64,000 nucleotides of DNA, taken from assembly GCF_030848805.1 (NCBI RefSeq), contig NC_092360.1:16306001-16370000 (forward strand), read 5' to 3'. Origin of the DNA: Temnothorax longispinosus (taxonomy: Eukaryota; Arthropoda; Insecta; Hymenoptera; Formicidae). Under the pieces are notes generated by a model. That model saw only the letters and a program-made list of their open reading frames with translations. It did no database searches and was not told the DNA's origin. Made by a program: the position numbers and the translations under genes. Shown one piece after another: positions 23,322-34,457 of this stretch. Numbering within the stretch: position 1 is the stretch's first letter; every line of letters begins with the position of its first letter.

Positions 23322-23351
23322 GCCTGCGCGAAGCGCGGGCGAAAAATCTAG
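23322..23351 (+). mobile_element. Helitron 3' terminus: hairpin plus CTAG
   Basis: GCCTGCGCGAAGCGCGGGC (23322-23340) folds into an 8-bp stem with one G-T pair. It is followed by GAAAAAT and CTAG, then T. A GC-rich hairpin a few bases before CTRR, with insertion before T, is the classical Helitron 3' end and transposition terminator. It lies 570 bp after the helicase stop in the correct orientation. Confidence 0.88.
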
Positions 23352-23725
23352 TATATATATATATATGTTGCATACAATTGTCGGTGTTGATAATACTCAA
23401 ATTGTTAACAACATATATGTACATTCTCCAGTTTTCTAGTAAATCTTTATATAATTTTTAGATGTTAAAATTGTTTTTTTCAGTTGATTTAACTAATTTA
23501 TGTGTAAATGTGTAAATGTAAACGTGTAAGTAAACGTAAAAAATCCGCATCCTCAAACCATGACATACAAGCTATGCAGCTACAGGAGAAAACTCATTTA
23601 TTAATTTATTAATAAAGCATATAATACCGAAATTCTCATAAATTATAAGGAGGCAAGTAATATGCAATATTAACTACTACAACTTATCACAAATATAAAT
23701 TAAAGAAGATACAGAGCTTCCCTGA
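23352..23725. other. AT-rich spacer between Helitron end and fold-back element
   Basis: No gene or family resemblance is seen in this short AT-rich stretch. It begins in a TA run directly after the Helitron CTAG. Confidence 0.5.
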
Positions 23726-23729
23726 AGTA

Positions 23730-24573
23730 AAACTTTAATATCTTGAAAAAATTTTGAAAAAACCTAAACAGTAGTATCTTTACCTCGAAAAAAAACAAAG
23801 TGGTAGTATTATACCTCGAAAAAAACCTAAGTAACAAGTGGTAGACGTAATCTTTGTATCTCCAAAAATCTCGAAAAAACCTAAGCAGTAGTATTTTTAT
23901 TTCCAAAAAATTATAACTCAAGTGATACACATCACAAAATTACGTTACCTTATCAAAAATGAGTCGCGCTTCAAGTGATCTATTATTACAATTACAAAAA
24001 AGAAATGATATCTCTTTTTAAATTACAGCGCCAATTACAGAGAACATATTTTTCGAGATACAAAGATTACGTCTACCACTTGTTACTTGTAGATTTTTTC
24101 GAGGTATAATATTACCACTGCTTTTCTTCGATTAGAATAAAAGATTGAATCATGAAGAATTACACAGAGGTAACAGTACAAAATACAAATATTTTATTAA
24201 AATATTTAAACCCAACAAGGGAATACAAGGTATTTAAATACAAAGTTTATATATGTATTTTAAAAGATTAAATCGCATCGCAAAAAATTACAGAGGTAAC
24301 AGTACAAAAAATAAAAATATTTTATTAAAATACATAAATTTTTCTTGTCAAAAAACTTGGCGCTGTTAGACCTCAAAATTAGGTCAGCTTGTTGTGTATA
24401 TGCGAGCGAGTGAATGTGGGTGATGTGTGTGTGTGTGTGTAACGGTGAATAATGCGGCTTATGATTAAGTATAGGATAAGTTAGGATAAGTCTATATTTT
24501 TAAAGCGATTAGAATTAAGTATAGAATAAGTATAGAATAAGTATAGAATAAGTAATATTCACATTTGTAAAAG

Positions 24574-24625
<52 letters not shown>

Positions 24626-25310
24626 AATAATGCGGCTTATGATTAAGTATAGGATAAAAGGTCTCTCTCTCTTTCTCTCTCTAGCAGCGCCAAGTTTTTT
24701 GACAAAAAAAATTTATGTATTTTAATAAAATATTTTTATTTTTTGTACTGTTACCTCTGTAATTTTTTGCGATGCAATTAAATCTTTTAAAATACATATA
24801 TAAACTTTGTATTTAAATACCTTGTATTCCCTTGTTGGGTTTAAATATTTTAATAAAATATTTGTATTTTGTACTGTTACCTCTGTGTAATTCTTCATGA
24901 TTCAATCTCTTATTCTAATCGAAGAAAAGCAGTGGTAATATTATACCTCGAAAAAATCTAAGTAACAAGTGGTAGACGTAATCTTTGTATCTCGAAAAAT
25001 ATGTTCTCTGTAATTGGCGCTGTAATTTAAAAAGAGATATCATTTCTTTTTTGTAATTGTAATAATAGATCACTTGAAGCGCGACTCATTTTTGATAAGG
25101 TAACGTAATTTTGTGATGTGTATCACTTGAGTTATAATTTTTTGGAAATAAAAATACTACTGCTTAGGTTTTTTCGAGATTTTTGGAGATACAAAGATTA
25201 CGTCTACCACTTGTTACTTAGGTTTTTTTCGAGGTATAATACTACCACTTTGTTTTTTTTAGAGTTAAAGATACTACTGTTTAAGTTTTTTCGAAATTTT
25301 TCAAGATACA
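23730..25310. mobile_element. Long fold-back element, family FB, copy 1
   Basis: Arms of about 640 bp (23730-24370 and 24682-25310) are near-perfect complements. They share AAGTGATACACATCACAAAA, CTTATCAAAAATGAGTCGCG, AATACAAGGTATTTAAATAC and AACTTGGCGCTG. The loop (24371-24681) holds (GT)n, GTATAGAATAA tandem units and a (CT)n run at 24575-24625. The arms yield matching ORFs on opposite strands, which are by-products. Related copies are at 33069-34457 and 56150-57185. Confidence 0.85.
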
Positions 25311-25780
25311 AAGATTACGTCTACCACTTGGTACTTCGGTTTTTTCGAGGTAAAGATACTACTGCTTAGGTTTTTTCGAGATTTTTCGAAATACAAAGAT
25401 TACGTCTACTACTTGTTACTTAGATTTTTTTGAGGTATAATACTACCACTGTTTTTTTTTCGAGGTAACAATATATACACTACTATGCGTGTACTTGGCG
25501 CCTTTCTTTACCTTTTTTTTAAAAAAGTTAATTTTGTACGGATATCACGCCTTTTTGTAATATTATGCATTGTATAAACAGTATGTACAGGGTGTTATTT
25601 CGAGGTATAATACTACCACTTTGTTTTTTTCGAGGTAACAACATAATACATATATACTACTATGCGTGTACTTGGCGCATTTTTTTACCTTTTTTTGAAA
25701 AAGGTAATTTTGTACGGATATCACGCCTTTTTGTAGTGTTACGCATCTTAATCTTAACAGAAAAAAATTACACCTTATAA
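25310..25780 (+). repeat. Outer tandem modules of fold-back family FB
   Basis: Units with GAGGTATAATACTACCACTT, ACTACTATGCGTGTACTTGG and TTTTGTACGGATATCACGCC repeat head-to-tail to the right of copy 1. The same modules flank copy 2 (34140-34457) and copy 3 (56160-56470). They appear to be the outer part of the element. Confidence 0.7.
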
Positions 25781-25918
25781 AGAAATGTGTCTGAAGCTGT
25801 TAATATATATAATATATACATTGCCGGACATTGCTTTTATGTAAAATATGCATCTATATTATGTTGCTTGTAAAAATTATTTCTTATCAATTTTTTCCAA
25901 AAATAATAAATTGTGAAA

Positions 25919-26010
25919 CATTTTAAGACTAAAACCAATTCGCTATCTGTATTTTAACTGGTACTTTACTCTTGTACGTATGGGGTACTCACGTTCGAGT
26001 TGGCCAAAGG
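25919..26010 (+). repeat. Stray copy of the 146-bp repeat
   Basis: It matches the unit inside the 5760-7307 element from ACATTTTAAGACTAAAACCA to ATGGGGTACTCACGTTCG, showing that this repeat also exists outside the TIR element. Confidence 0.8.
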
Positions 26011-26011
26011 C

Positions 26012-26226
26012 CGTGTTTTTATTTTTCCGCTACGTGCCCTACGAGCGGAAATATTGCAACGCAAAGTTGAAATGTGAAAATATTATATTAAGATATTTCT
26101 ACTAACGTCGACGTCTCTCAATATATATGACATATATATATCAGAGAAATGTAACTTTCACTTTTTCGACACTGGTCGATAGACTTATCGGTCAGGAAGA
26201 AGATTTCTATTTAGGTAAATTAGAAA
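26012..26226 (-). repeat. Truncated copy E of the hairpin-ended repeat family
   Basis: TTCCGCTACGTGCCCTACGA through CACTTTTTCGACACTGGTCG to GATTTCTATTTAGGTAAATT matches the middle of copies A, C and D in reverse orientation. The terminal hairpin and minisatellite are absent. Confidence 0.75.
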
Positions 26227-26228
26227 AT

Positions 26229-27021
26229 AATATTAACAGGTCGCTTATCGCAATTTTTTATTTTTTATTTAGTAAGATAGAAAAAATTTTATAATTATCT
26301 AACAAACAGTAATACAGCATTGCTCTACATAGATTTTTGTAGTAAATTTATTGCTCTACAAAAAATATTTCTTATCATTTTTTCATAAATTCAACCGTTC
26401 AAAAGATGTTCAAAGTTTGATAAATATAAAACTTGTTTTTGCTTCTTATGAATTTTGTATCATATCGACTATCAAAAATTATGAAATAATCAATACATAT
26501 TTTTGTAGAAAATTTAACGATCTATAAAAAAAATCTTATATTTTTTTCATAAATAAAACCATTTAGACGATATTAAGGCTTAAAGTTCAAAGTGTATAAA
26601 AATTACTTTTTTTCATATTAAATAAATGAAGCTCAGAATTTTGTTATAATATGAAAAAAAAGAATAATTTTTATACACTGAACTTTAAACTTTAAACCTT
26701 AATATCGTCTAAATGATTATATTTATGAAAAAAATATAAGACTTTTTTGTAGATCGTTAAATTTTCTACAAAAATATGTATTGATTATTTCATAATTTTT
26801 GATAGTCGATATTATAAAATTTATCAAACTTTAACTTTGAATATCTTTTGAACGGTTGAATTTATGAAAAAATGATAAGAGATCTTTTTTGTAAAACAAT
26901 AAATTTACTACAAAAATTTATGTGAAGCAATGCTGTATTACTGTTTGTTAGATAATTATAAAATTTTTTCTATCTTACTAAATGAAAAATAAAAAATCGC
27001 GATAAGCGACCTGTTAATATT
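26229..27021. mobile_element. 793-bp near-perfect palindrome
   Basis: AATATTAACAGGTCGCTTAT at 26229 pairs with its complement ending at 27021. Pairing continues to the centre near 26630, through ACAGTAATACAGCATTGCT and TTCAACCGTTCAAAAGAT. Such a long hairpin has no coding capacity and is probably a fold-back element inserted at an AT-rich site next to repeat copy E. Confidence 0.8.
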
Positions 27022-27024
27022 AAT

Positions 27025-27720
27025 TAATATTAAGGGCTCAAACTTTAACAGGTATCTTATTTTACCCTTCTGCAAGTATATATGCTATTCGTGAAATAAA
27101 AAAAAGCATAGTTTTTTTAAGAAAAAGTATGTAACATCAACAATGTATAATCAACCGACATTATATATATTTCAACTTTTATTTATTGTATTACAATTAT
27201 TAATAAAATTATATAATTTCCTTCATTCACGGTCGTACTTATTCGTATCCTGCGCCGTGACATGTCATAAGTACGTTCCGAGCTCATGTGTGCCAATGGG
27301 CCTGCTTAGTCTGCCTAATTCTCTATTAACATTTTTTGTCATATTTTGTAAAGGTTTATCTATGGTAATTTCATAAAGAAATCATTCCGCCGCACATGAT
27401 AAAAATTGGAATACATTATACGTAGAGTTTAAACATGTAAAGATTTTTTACATAAATACATTGTCATATTTATATTTAACAGACTGTTAAATCTACATAT
27501 AATTTTCTGCAAAAACTAATGATGTTACAATCACGCCAATATTTGTTTTACTGCCCTAAAAATAAACAAAGTTTTATATATATTGCATAAATATACATTT
27601 CAAACATAAAGAAACGAGTAAGAATTAAAATAACAATTTTAGCCGAATAAATATATTACAACTTCTCTCTACAACTAATTTTGCATGTGAATATTTTAAT
27701 GGGGACAAAAAAATAATTTG
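27025..27720. other. AT-rich interval without recognisable gene
   Basis: I looked for upstream exons of the MRPL46 fragment here and found none. A short ORF at 27143-27376 has no family resemblance. Confidence 0.5.
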
Positions 27721-27721
27721 A

Positions 27722-28018
27722 AAATGTTCTTTATCAATTTTTTTACAAACTGCAAAAAGAGTATTACAAGATACATGTAGTGCAACAATAAAAGTAAAGT
27801 TTTATGGAAATGCACCTATCGGATTCTACAAATACAAATATCCTAAGAAGCTTTGCGAGCAAGGAAGTTATAGTGCTAAAATATTTTATTTCTTAGCCAA
27901 ACATATGGATGGAGATATCAACAATAACGTAAAATACCAGTGGTTGGATCATGAAGAATTAGAAAAAGTATTACCTACTGGAGTACAACAGAGTATTTCA
28001 CAATTTATGTTTACGTAA
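27722..28018 (+). pseudogene. MRPL46: Mitochondrial ribosomal protein L46, C-terminal fragment
   Basis: The plus strand is open from 27722 to a TAA at 28016-28018. It encodes TAKRVLQDTC, then KVKFYGNAPIGFYKYKYPK, an AKIFYFLAKHM strand, and YQWLDHEELEKVL near the end. This matches the C-terminal NUDIX-like half of MRPL46, a protein of the large mitochondrial ribosomal subunit, by my recollection of the family. AATAAA follows at about 28020. Upstream there is an in-frame TGA at 27719-27721 and no convincing splice acceptor, and the N-terminal half is not found nearby. It is therefore a truncated copy, or the last exon of a gene whose other exons lie beyond the inserted elements. It converges on the BUD23 fragment. 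Confidence 0.75.
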
Positions 28019-28401
28019 AGAATAAAATATAAAATATTGAACTCATTCTTTGATCTCTTATTAATATTGTCTATTATTACCGTAATATTAACATTATAAA
28101 GGACTCCTAATATCCTTTTTAAAGGAAAATATTCTCCTTTACACAAACATTTATGCACAGTCACGATTATTAAATTTCATGTTTGATATTCTTTAACAAA
28201 AAATTTTTTAGGCGCATTTTTCGTTACTAAAAAAAAATATTTTATGCATATATTATTTTTAAGTAGTAGATTGATTATATAGAAACAAACAAAAATTAAT
28301 TAGATCAATTTTATCAATTTTTTTATTTATAATTAACATTATAAATTATTTAAAAAATTATTAAAATAGTGTTTTTTATATTAACAAAGTATATCTTACA
28401 A

Positions 28402-29056
28402 TTAGAATCTCCCGGGTCTCTTTCGTCCAGTATATTTGAAGTCATCTCTAACTTCTTTTCCTTGCCGGCGCCGCCTTTCTTTCTTCTTTAAAATCCAGTC
28501 ACTACTTTTCTTCAATGATTTATTCTTGGCTTTCTTTATGTATTCCCTATGGACAAAAAAATTATCACAATTTTTGGAAGGTAAAATAGAGAAATAATAG
28601 ATATAACAGACAACGAGAGGATCAAACCTTCTTGAATTAGCGACGGTTTGTCTATCTTCGTTCTCTACGCCTAGTGCCTTTGGAAGCGGAGCAGCTCCTC
28701 CGGTCATTAAAACCAAGACCATTTTCTTTGCTTTTGCGCTATTCGGAAAATCGACAACCACACCGCCATAAAAGCCAGCTTTTGTGGCTTGTGCCGTGAT
28801 TAATTCAATCTGTTCACCGTTCTCTGGATAGAATTGTAACACTGCTCTTGCGCTTCTTGACAGGCATGCATACAACGTTGAGAAGAAACGATATAAACGT
28901 TTTGTAGGATTGTGCAAAGTTTTGCTTGCATAGCACAACCACTGAAGCGCAGAAATACTGACAGCCCCATCAAACGTACCAGCTTTAAATGGCAATCCTT
29001 GACCTATATCTCCCAAAATTAAGTCACCATCTAATTCTCTTTCATCACAGCTACGT
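28402..29056 (-). pseudogene. BUD23: 18S rRNA m7G methyltransferase BUD23 (WBSCR22), two C-terminal exons
   Basis: Exon A (29056-28628) encodes ERELDGDLILGDIGQGLPFK, ALQWLCYASK, RLYRFFSTLYACLSRSARAV, QFYPENGEQIELITAQATKA and GFYGGVVVDFPNSAKAKK. Exon B (28546-28402) encodes the basic tail SSDWILKKKERRRRQGKEV and TGRKRPGRF to a stop. The 81-bp intron starts GTTTGA and ends TCCATAG, in phase. BUD23 methylates a guanine of 18S rRNA in the nucleus with TRMT112. The N-terminal exons, including the SAM-binding DLGCGSG motif, are not found within about 1.5 kb upstream, where an SNX4-like exon and repeats lie instead. Just after the acceptor the frame appears one base short of homology (DVA region). 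The visible exons are intact, so a live gene with distant 5' exons remains possible. Confidence 0.8.
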
Positions 29057-29213
29057 CTAAAAATAATGTAATGTGTTAATATGATTATATATCATCTTTC
29101 ACGCAAATTTTTACAGACAGCGTTACTAGCAACGTGCACAACTTCATTTGAGGTTATAATTGGGTACAACATTCATCGCACGATACTGTTATACGTGCAA
29201 ATCGGAAACGTAC

Positions 29214-29508
29214 CTCGAGTCCAGCTCTTCTGCGATCAACGAAGTCGGGATCGAACGTGTCAGTCGTCACTTTCTGCCAAGCGTAGAGAACCTTCTGTTC
29301 CGGCAGCGGTGCAATGGTAACACGATGTAGGGATACGAAATCTCCAGATAAGAGCACGAAGCAATTCAAATTCAGTATATCGCCGGCACGATTATACGGT
29401 GTTACTGCCGTTTCGCGTGCGGCTCGTGCAAACGTTCGCGCGGCCGCAATCGCGCGGCAGAAACGCCTCGTGTGAACAGGCTCCTTGATCTCAGTATCCT
29501 CAGCTCCC
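29214..29508 (-). pseudogene. SNX4-like PX-domain exon fragment, frameshifted
   Basis: The minus strand shows pieces of a sorting nexin 4 PX domain in three frames: CRRYTEFELLR (about 29380-29350), LEISYPYIVLP (about 29345-29312), and PLPEQKVLYAWQKV with DPDFVDRRRAGLE (29310-29214). At least two small indels separate them. The 3' border is a good donor (CTCGAG then GTACGT at 29213). A pyrimidine-rich acceptor ending GACGGCAG sits at 29509, so this looks like a whole exon with its splice sites. SNX4 acts in endosomal recycling and binds PI3P. No neighbouring SNX4 exon is seen. Short pieces of the same exon occur inside repeat copies A, C and D. Confidence 0.65.
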
Positions 29509-29672
29509 TGCCGTCAATATAAAAATAAAAAATAATATAATAGAACCTGTATGTATAAACACTCACGTAAACGTAGTAAACAGTAAATAGGTTATAACCT
29601 GTATGTATAAACACTCACGTAAACGTAAAATAATAAACAGTAAATAAAATAAGTATAATAGTAATTAATCGT

Positions 29673-30172
29673 TGCGTCGCGTAAAGAGTCACGGTCGGTC
29701 TCGCTCCGCGCGTACTTCGTACTTACCGTGTCTCTCGAGTGCTCTCGAGACAGGTTAACTGATGAATAGGAACTGACTGACAGCGCGCTAAACGAACGCA
29801 CTGTCTACACTGCACTGCACTGCGATACTAACGCCGTTAGCCGCCAGTGTCGAAAAAGTAAAAGTGACGTTTCTCTATTATTCTAATCATAATAATATTG
29901 AGATGAGAGACAATCGACGTAGAAGTAGAAGAAGTATTCGTATCTTAAAAATAAATTTTCACATTTGGCATTTCGTAGGGCACGTAGCGGAATATTATGA
30001 GAGAAACCCCCCCTAATTGGACCCCAAGCTATCGATCAAGCCTACTTAGAACTTGATCCGTTCACTCGTTATCGAGATCTCAACATCTCGAGTACTCGCA
30101 ACCCGTCGCGTCGCGTAAAAGAGGTCGGTCTCGCTCCGCGTGTACTTGGCGCGAGACACTACCGTGTCTCTT
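29673..30172 (+). mobile_element. Hairpin-ended repeat family, copy B (no minisatellite)
   Basis: From about 29820 it matches copies A and C (GTCGAAAAAGTAAAAGTGAC, GGGCACGTAGCGGAATATTA, GAACTTGATCCGTTCACTCG) and ends with the shared hairpin and TT at 30172. An extra partial copy of the 3' end lies at 29673-29740. The sequence leading into it is the SNX4-like exon, in the same relative orientation as the shorter SNX4 pieces in the other copies. The AATATTGAGATGAGAG part is slightly diverged. Confidence 0.7.
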
Positions 30173-30174
30173 GA

Positions 30175-30770
30175 AACAAGCTTATAATTATCAATCAAAT
30201 ATTTTCGGTAACAAAATATTATAATGCATTTCCTATTATAAACGAAAGTATGTAAAGTATCCCTGAATATCTTAAGTGAATAAAATCACAAAGTTTTACT
30301 GGCACTTAAGGGGATCCTAAATACCGACAAAACAGAGCTCGTTCTTTAAAACGGCTTTATAGATCGCAAAATCCTTTTACAGGAGTAAAGTATAGGTACT
30401 AATGAAGAGTGGGAATGTAAAATAATTAGTAATAATTGAAAAAATGTAAAAATGCTGTCACTTCATTTTCTAATATAAACAGTTGTATAAGTAATATGTA
30501 CGAAATGAATGTTTCCACTCTTCAGAAGACGTGCACAAATAATAACGTACCTTTGAAATTGAGATTGAAAGCCTGGAATAAAAATGAGAGCTTCGAAGAA
30601 ATTATAATCTATAACCACGTCTATCCTTGTCTATAAGTTCCGATAAGTTGAGCTGTGAATGGCTGTCATTCGGTGCCGGGTGCCGCACCCGGAAAAAAAT
30701 GCATGATACGGTACTACAAACATGACCATAGACTAATAAATTTTACTAGATCGCCCACTCCCTGCAGTCT
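30175..30770. other. Non-coding interval
   Basis: A 66-residue ORF at 30436-30636 shows no family resemblance. GTGCCGGGTGCCGCACCCGG at 30675 is a short palindromic stretch. Confidence 0.45.
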
Positions 30771-31420
30771 ATTGTCTATTGTCTATAATTTTCATGATCC
30801 GTACCCTGAGGGGGACCTTTTTTTACATGGTGGAAATCTTCGACCACTGGAACACCCAACCCGACCCGACCCCCGACACTCGCGTGAGGACAAGGCACGA
30901 GAAATGACTCATACCATTCTCCTCCCGCGGGCCAAGGGGGGACCGGGCCAGACGGGACCGCGCCCCGACGCTGCCCGCCCCTCTCTTGTGCGGTTTTTGA
31001 CCGCACTTGTGGGGAGAAGAGGGAGTCGACGCCTTCGCATCGGCCCCCGTTCTCCCCATTTCCATCTTTCTCGAGTAACATTTCCAAAATTGGAAGCCGG
31101 AGCCCAGGACGAGGGAACGACTCGCGCATCGTCTTGAGCCACCCCCCGCTCCGCGCCGTTGCTATATTCCCATAACCAGTTCCGGGATGTTAATAAAACC
31201 TGTTTATGACGTCCCGGTTTCCTCTTTGCTAGAAGGGGGAAGACTTCCCTCCTCCTAATTCTTTCGCTCGCCTCCTTCCGCGAATTACTCTGCCGCAGAA
31301 GGAGACGAACGAATTCCACCTTTCCTCTCCCCCAGGTTCAAACAGAGCGTCGATTATTGCCCTGAGGGAGAGGTCTTGCCCAACACTGCCGCGGAGGACA
31401 CGGCGCACAGTGGTAAAAAA
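30770..31420. other. GC-rich island of unknown nature
   Basis: Base composition jumps to high GC with sharp edges. It is bounded by ATTGTCTATTGTCTATAATT on the left and AT-rich DNA after about 31430. Overlapping ORFs exist on both strands (30655-31137 plus and 31319-30909 minus), as expected of GC-rich DNA, and neither shows a known domain. The direct repeat TGTCTATTGTCTAT and the composition suggest a 3' part of a retroelement. Confidence 0.4.
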
Positions 31421-31796
31421 TCCGAAAAAGCTGGACGAAATGCAGTTTTTGAATATTGATTATTTTTGTATGTATAATGTTGACCATAAACTTGATATTT
31501 TTACATATGTATATATTATAAAAACAAAACTTTTCTTTTGTTAATTATTTAATAAATATGGAAAATTTTTTTTTTTTTTAACAAAAAGTAAAAAAAAGTA
31601 CATGTTTGTCGCCTCTTGCCCCTTCAACATAAGGTGCACTAGTTAGAAGAACGTTTCTACTTCATGATTCAATTTATAGTTCTTGCGCAAATTTGCGCTA
31701 ACTGATAATATATGCTTTTGTTTTAAAACATTTTAATCTTTAAGCGTAAATGAGCAACTCGGCAAGTGCCAATATAAACAGTATATATTTTAAGTA

Positions 31797-32187
31797 GTTT
31801 TGGAGTTGCTGATTCCGAATCTGCTGTAAGATTTGTGATATTAAATTGTTTAAATAATTTGTTTCAACAAATTAAAGCAAATTTTAATTATTTTCAGAAA
31901 TCTACCTGAAAATCGTATTCTACGGAAAAAATTACATTACAAATAACATGGAAGTAAATAAAAATACTTATTGTTAACATTAAACAATAAACAATTTTTA
32001 TCGGTCGTAATAATTCATCACGTAGAGTACGTATAGACACAAATTGTTGAACATTTGAACTCCATATTATTGTTCTTATAGTTTTTGTTTCGCTAGCAAA
32101 TTCACTTCACTAAATTGTTTTTAAAATAATTCAATAAATTTATTTTGCTAATCTGACAGCGGATTTGGAATCAGGGACTCAAAAAAC
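31797..32187. mobile_element. 390-bp TIR element
   Basis: GTTTTGGAGTTGCTGATTCC (31797) and the near complement ending GAATCAGGGACTCAAAAAAC (32187) form inverted repeats of about 33 bp with a few mismatches. The interior is AT-rich and non-coding. Superfamily is not assigned. Confidence 0.55.
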
Positions 32188-32755
32188 TGTAAGAATAATA
32201 TAGTTGAAATGTTAAATAACTCAGTTCCTTATGTACTCTATATTTTTGCAAAAAGTAAGATATGGATAAAATCTTTACAGATTTTCAGAAAGAATACTCT
32301 GATATTTGTTTACAAATACCGAGCCTTAGATGCAACTTTTGTAGTCGCTGGGGAGTTGTAAGGAAAATCTGTTTGGTTTTTCTCAGTAAATACCCCGCTT
32401 TCAAATTGTCCGTTTTTAATGTTTATGTTTATGTTTACCTCGCGTTCGCGCTCGTTATTGCGCTTTTAGCGCGGATTCCCAGAATTTCTGCAAAAAACCG
32501 GACTTTTATCAACATAATTTCACTTTATAAATTTACTTTTGGCATTCGGACGCGAGTTCTTGCAGAGTGAAGAGCTTTCTTATGTTGCAAATTATTAAAA
32601 AAGATTCAAAATTAACTTGGAAATAGGTATGTAAACACAATGCTGTACTTGACTGTTAATTTTTTATTCTTTAATTTTACTTCATTATATTCATATATTG
32701 AAATACTAACATTAACTGAAACACATTATTGATTAAGAGAGGTTGGCGTGCAAAA

Positions 32756-33056
32756 ATGGCGAATTCGATAACAAGATTGGAGATGCATAACATTGTCGTG
32801 CATAAAACCGCGTTATCCAACGAAGAAAAGAAAAAGGCGATCATCGACAAGATGTCAAACAAATTTCATTGCAAAGATAAGCCAGAGGAAAGAAAATGAT
32901 TAATTAAATGTGTGAATGATAATTTTTTCAACAAATATTTTATCAAATGGAAGAAGAGTGGGCGACATGAAGATCGCTTCAAGGCCAACAATTCCGATTG
33001 GTTGAAATATGTAATTGAATTGAAATTCGCAGATCAAACAACTCCTACCAATTCAG
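32756..33056 (+). pseudogene. Transib/RAG1-like transposase, N-terminal exon
   Basis: The ATG at 32756 opens 47 codons rich in Lys and Glu. A TGA follows at 32897-32899, and the same frame continues through NDNFFNKYFIKWKKSGRHED and NNSDWLKYVIELKF to a possible donor (TTCAG then GTAC at 33057). The layout resembles the N-terminal region of Transib-type transposases in invertebrates, by my memory of that family. The exon ends in phase 1, which matches the exon at 37086. A fold-back element begins 13 bp after the exon end. The in-frame stop makes it a pseudogene. The family call is less certain for this exon than for the next. Confidence 0.5.
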
Positions 33057-33068
33057 GTACTTTATTAA

Positions 33069-34457
33069 TTCCGAAAAATTAAACCCAAGTGATCTATCAA
33101 GACACATCACAAAATTATGTTACCTTATCAAAAAGAAGAGTCGCGCTTCAAGTGATCTATTACAATTACAAAAAAAAATGATATCTCTTTAAATTACAGC
33201 GCCAATTACAGAAAGAACATATATGTATATTGCCTCAAAAAATAATTGTTGCACTACTTTGAAAAATCTTTACATTGTGTCAATTAGAAAAGAATGTATG
33301 ATAACAATTTTATAAGATTAAAAAATTTTATTTAAATTTAACAAGGGAATACAAGATATTCAAATACAAAGTTTACATGTGTATTTTTTAGTGGTCACAA
33401 AGAATTACAGAGGTAACAGTACAAAATAAAAATATTTTATTAAAATACATAAATTTTTCTTGTAAAAAAACTTGGCGCTGCTAGACCTCGAAATTTTAAA
33501 TATTTACTTAATGATAAGCCGCATTATCCGCCGTCCGCGTCGTCACGCACACCCATATCACTCACTCGCACGCATCCACGCTGATAATCATTTAATATTA
33601 CTCCCATCGCATTATTTTCTGAATTATTTTTATTTATTGTTGTCTTCATTTATTTAAAATTTCGAGGTCTAGCAGCGCCAAGTTTTTTTACAAGAAAAAT
33701 TTATGTATTTTAATAAAATATTTTTATTTTGTACTGTTACCTCTGTAATTCTTTGTGACCACTAAAAAATACACATGTAAACTTTGTATTTAAATATCTT
33801 GTATTCCCTTGTTAAATTTAAATAAAATTTTTTAATCTTATAAAATTGTTATCATACATTCTTTTCTAATTGACACAATGTAAAGATTTTTCAAAGTAGT
33901 GCAACAATTATTTTTTGAGGCAATATACATATATGTTCTTTCTGTAATTGGCGCTGTAATTTAAAGAGATATCATTTCTTTTTTGTAATTGTAATAGATC
34001 ACTTGAAGCGCGACTCTTCTTTTTGATAAGGTAACATAATTTTGTGATGTGTCTTGATAGATCACTTGGGTTTAATTTTTCGGAAATAAAGATACTACTG
34101 CTTAGATTTTTTCAAAATTTTTCGAGATATAAAGATTACGTCTACCACTTGTTACTTAGGTTTTTTCGATGTATAATACTACCACTTTCTTTTTTTTTCG
34201 AGGTAACAACATATACACTACTATGCGTGTACTTGGCGCCTTTTTTTATCTTTTTTTTAAAAAAGGTAATTTTGTACGGATATCACGCTTTTTTGTAGTA
34301 TTACGCACTTTATAAACAGTATGTACAGGGTAAAGCTATTTGGAGGTATAATACTACCACTTTGTTTTTTTCGAGGTAACAACATAACAGGGTAACAACA
34401 TAATACATATACACTACTATGCGTGTACTTAGCGCCTCCTTTTACCTTTTTTTTTAA
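33069..34457. mobile_element. Fold-back element, family FB, copy 2
   Basis: The arms 33069-33500 and 33657-34085 are complementary (TGATCTATCAAGACACATCA, AGGTAACAGTACAAAATAAA, AACTTGGCGCTGCTAGACCT). The loop carries CCGTCCGCGTCGTCACGCAC. Outer modules like those of copy 1 extend the right side to 34457. It sits inside what would be the intron of the Transib-like gene. Confidence 0.85.

Noticed and set aside
23700..23930. Identical 75-80 codon ORFs at 23700-23930 (minus) and 25118-25369 (plus) that look like a duplicated small gene
   Set aside because: They are mirror images produced by the arms of a fold-back element, and similar strings recur in other copies with different frames.
32262..32570. 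102-codon ORF with hydrophobic C-terminal half
   Set aside because: No family resemblance, no splice or promoter support, and AT-rich repeat surroundings.
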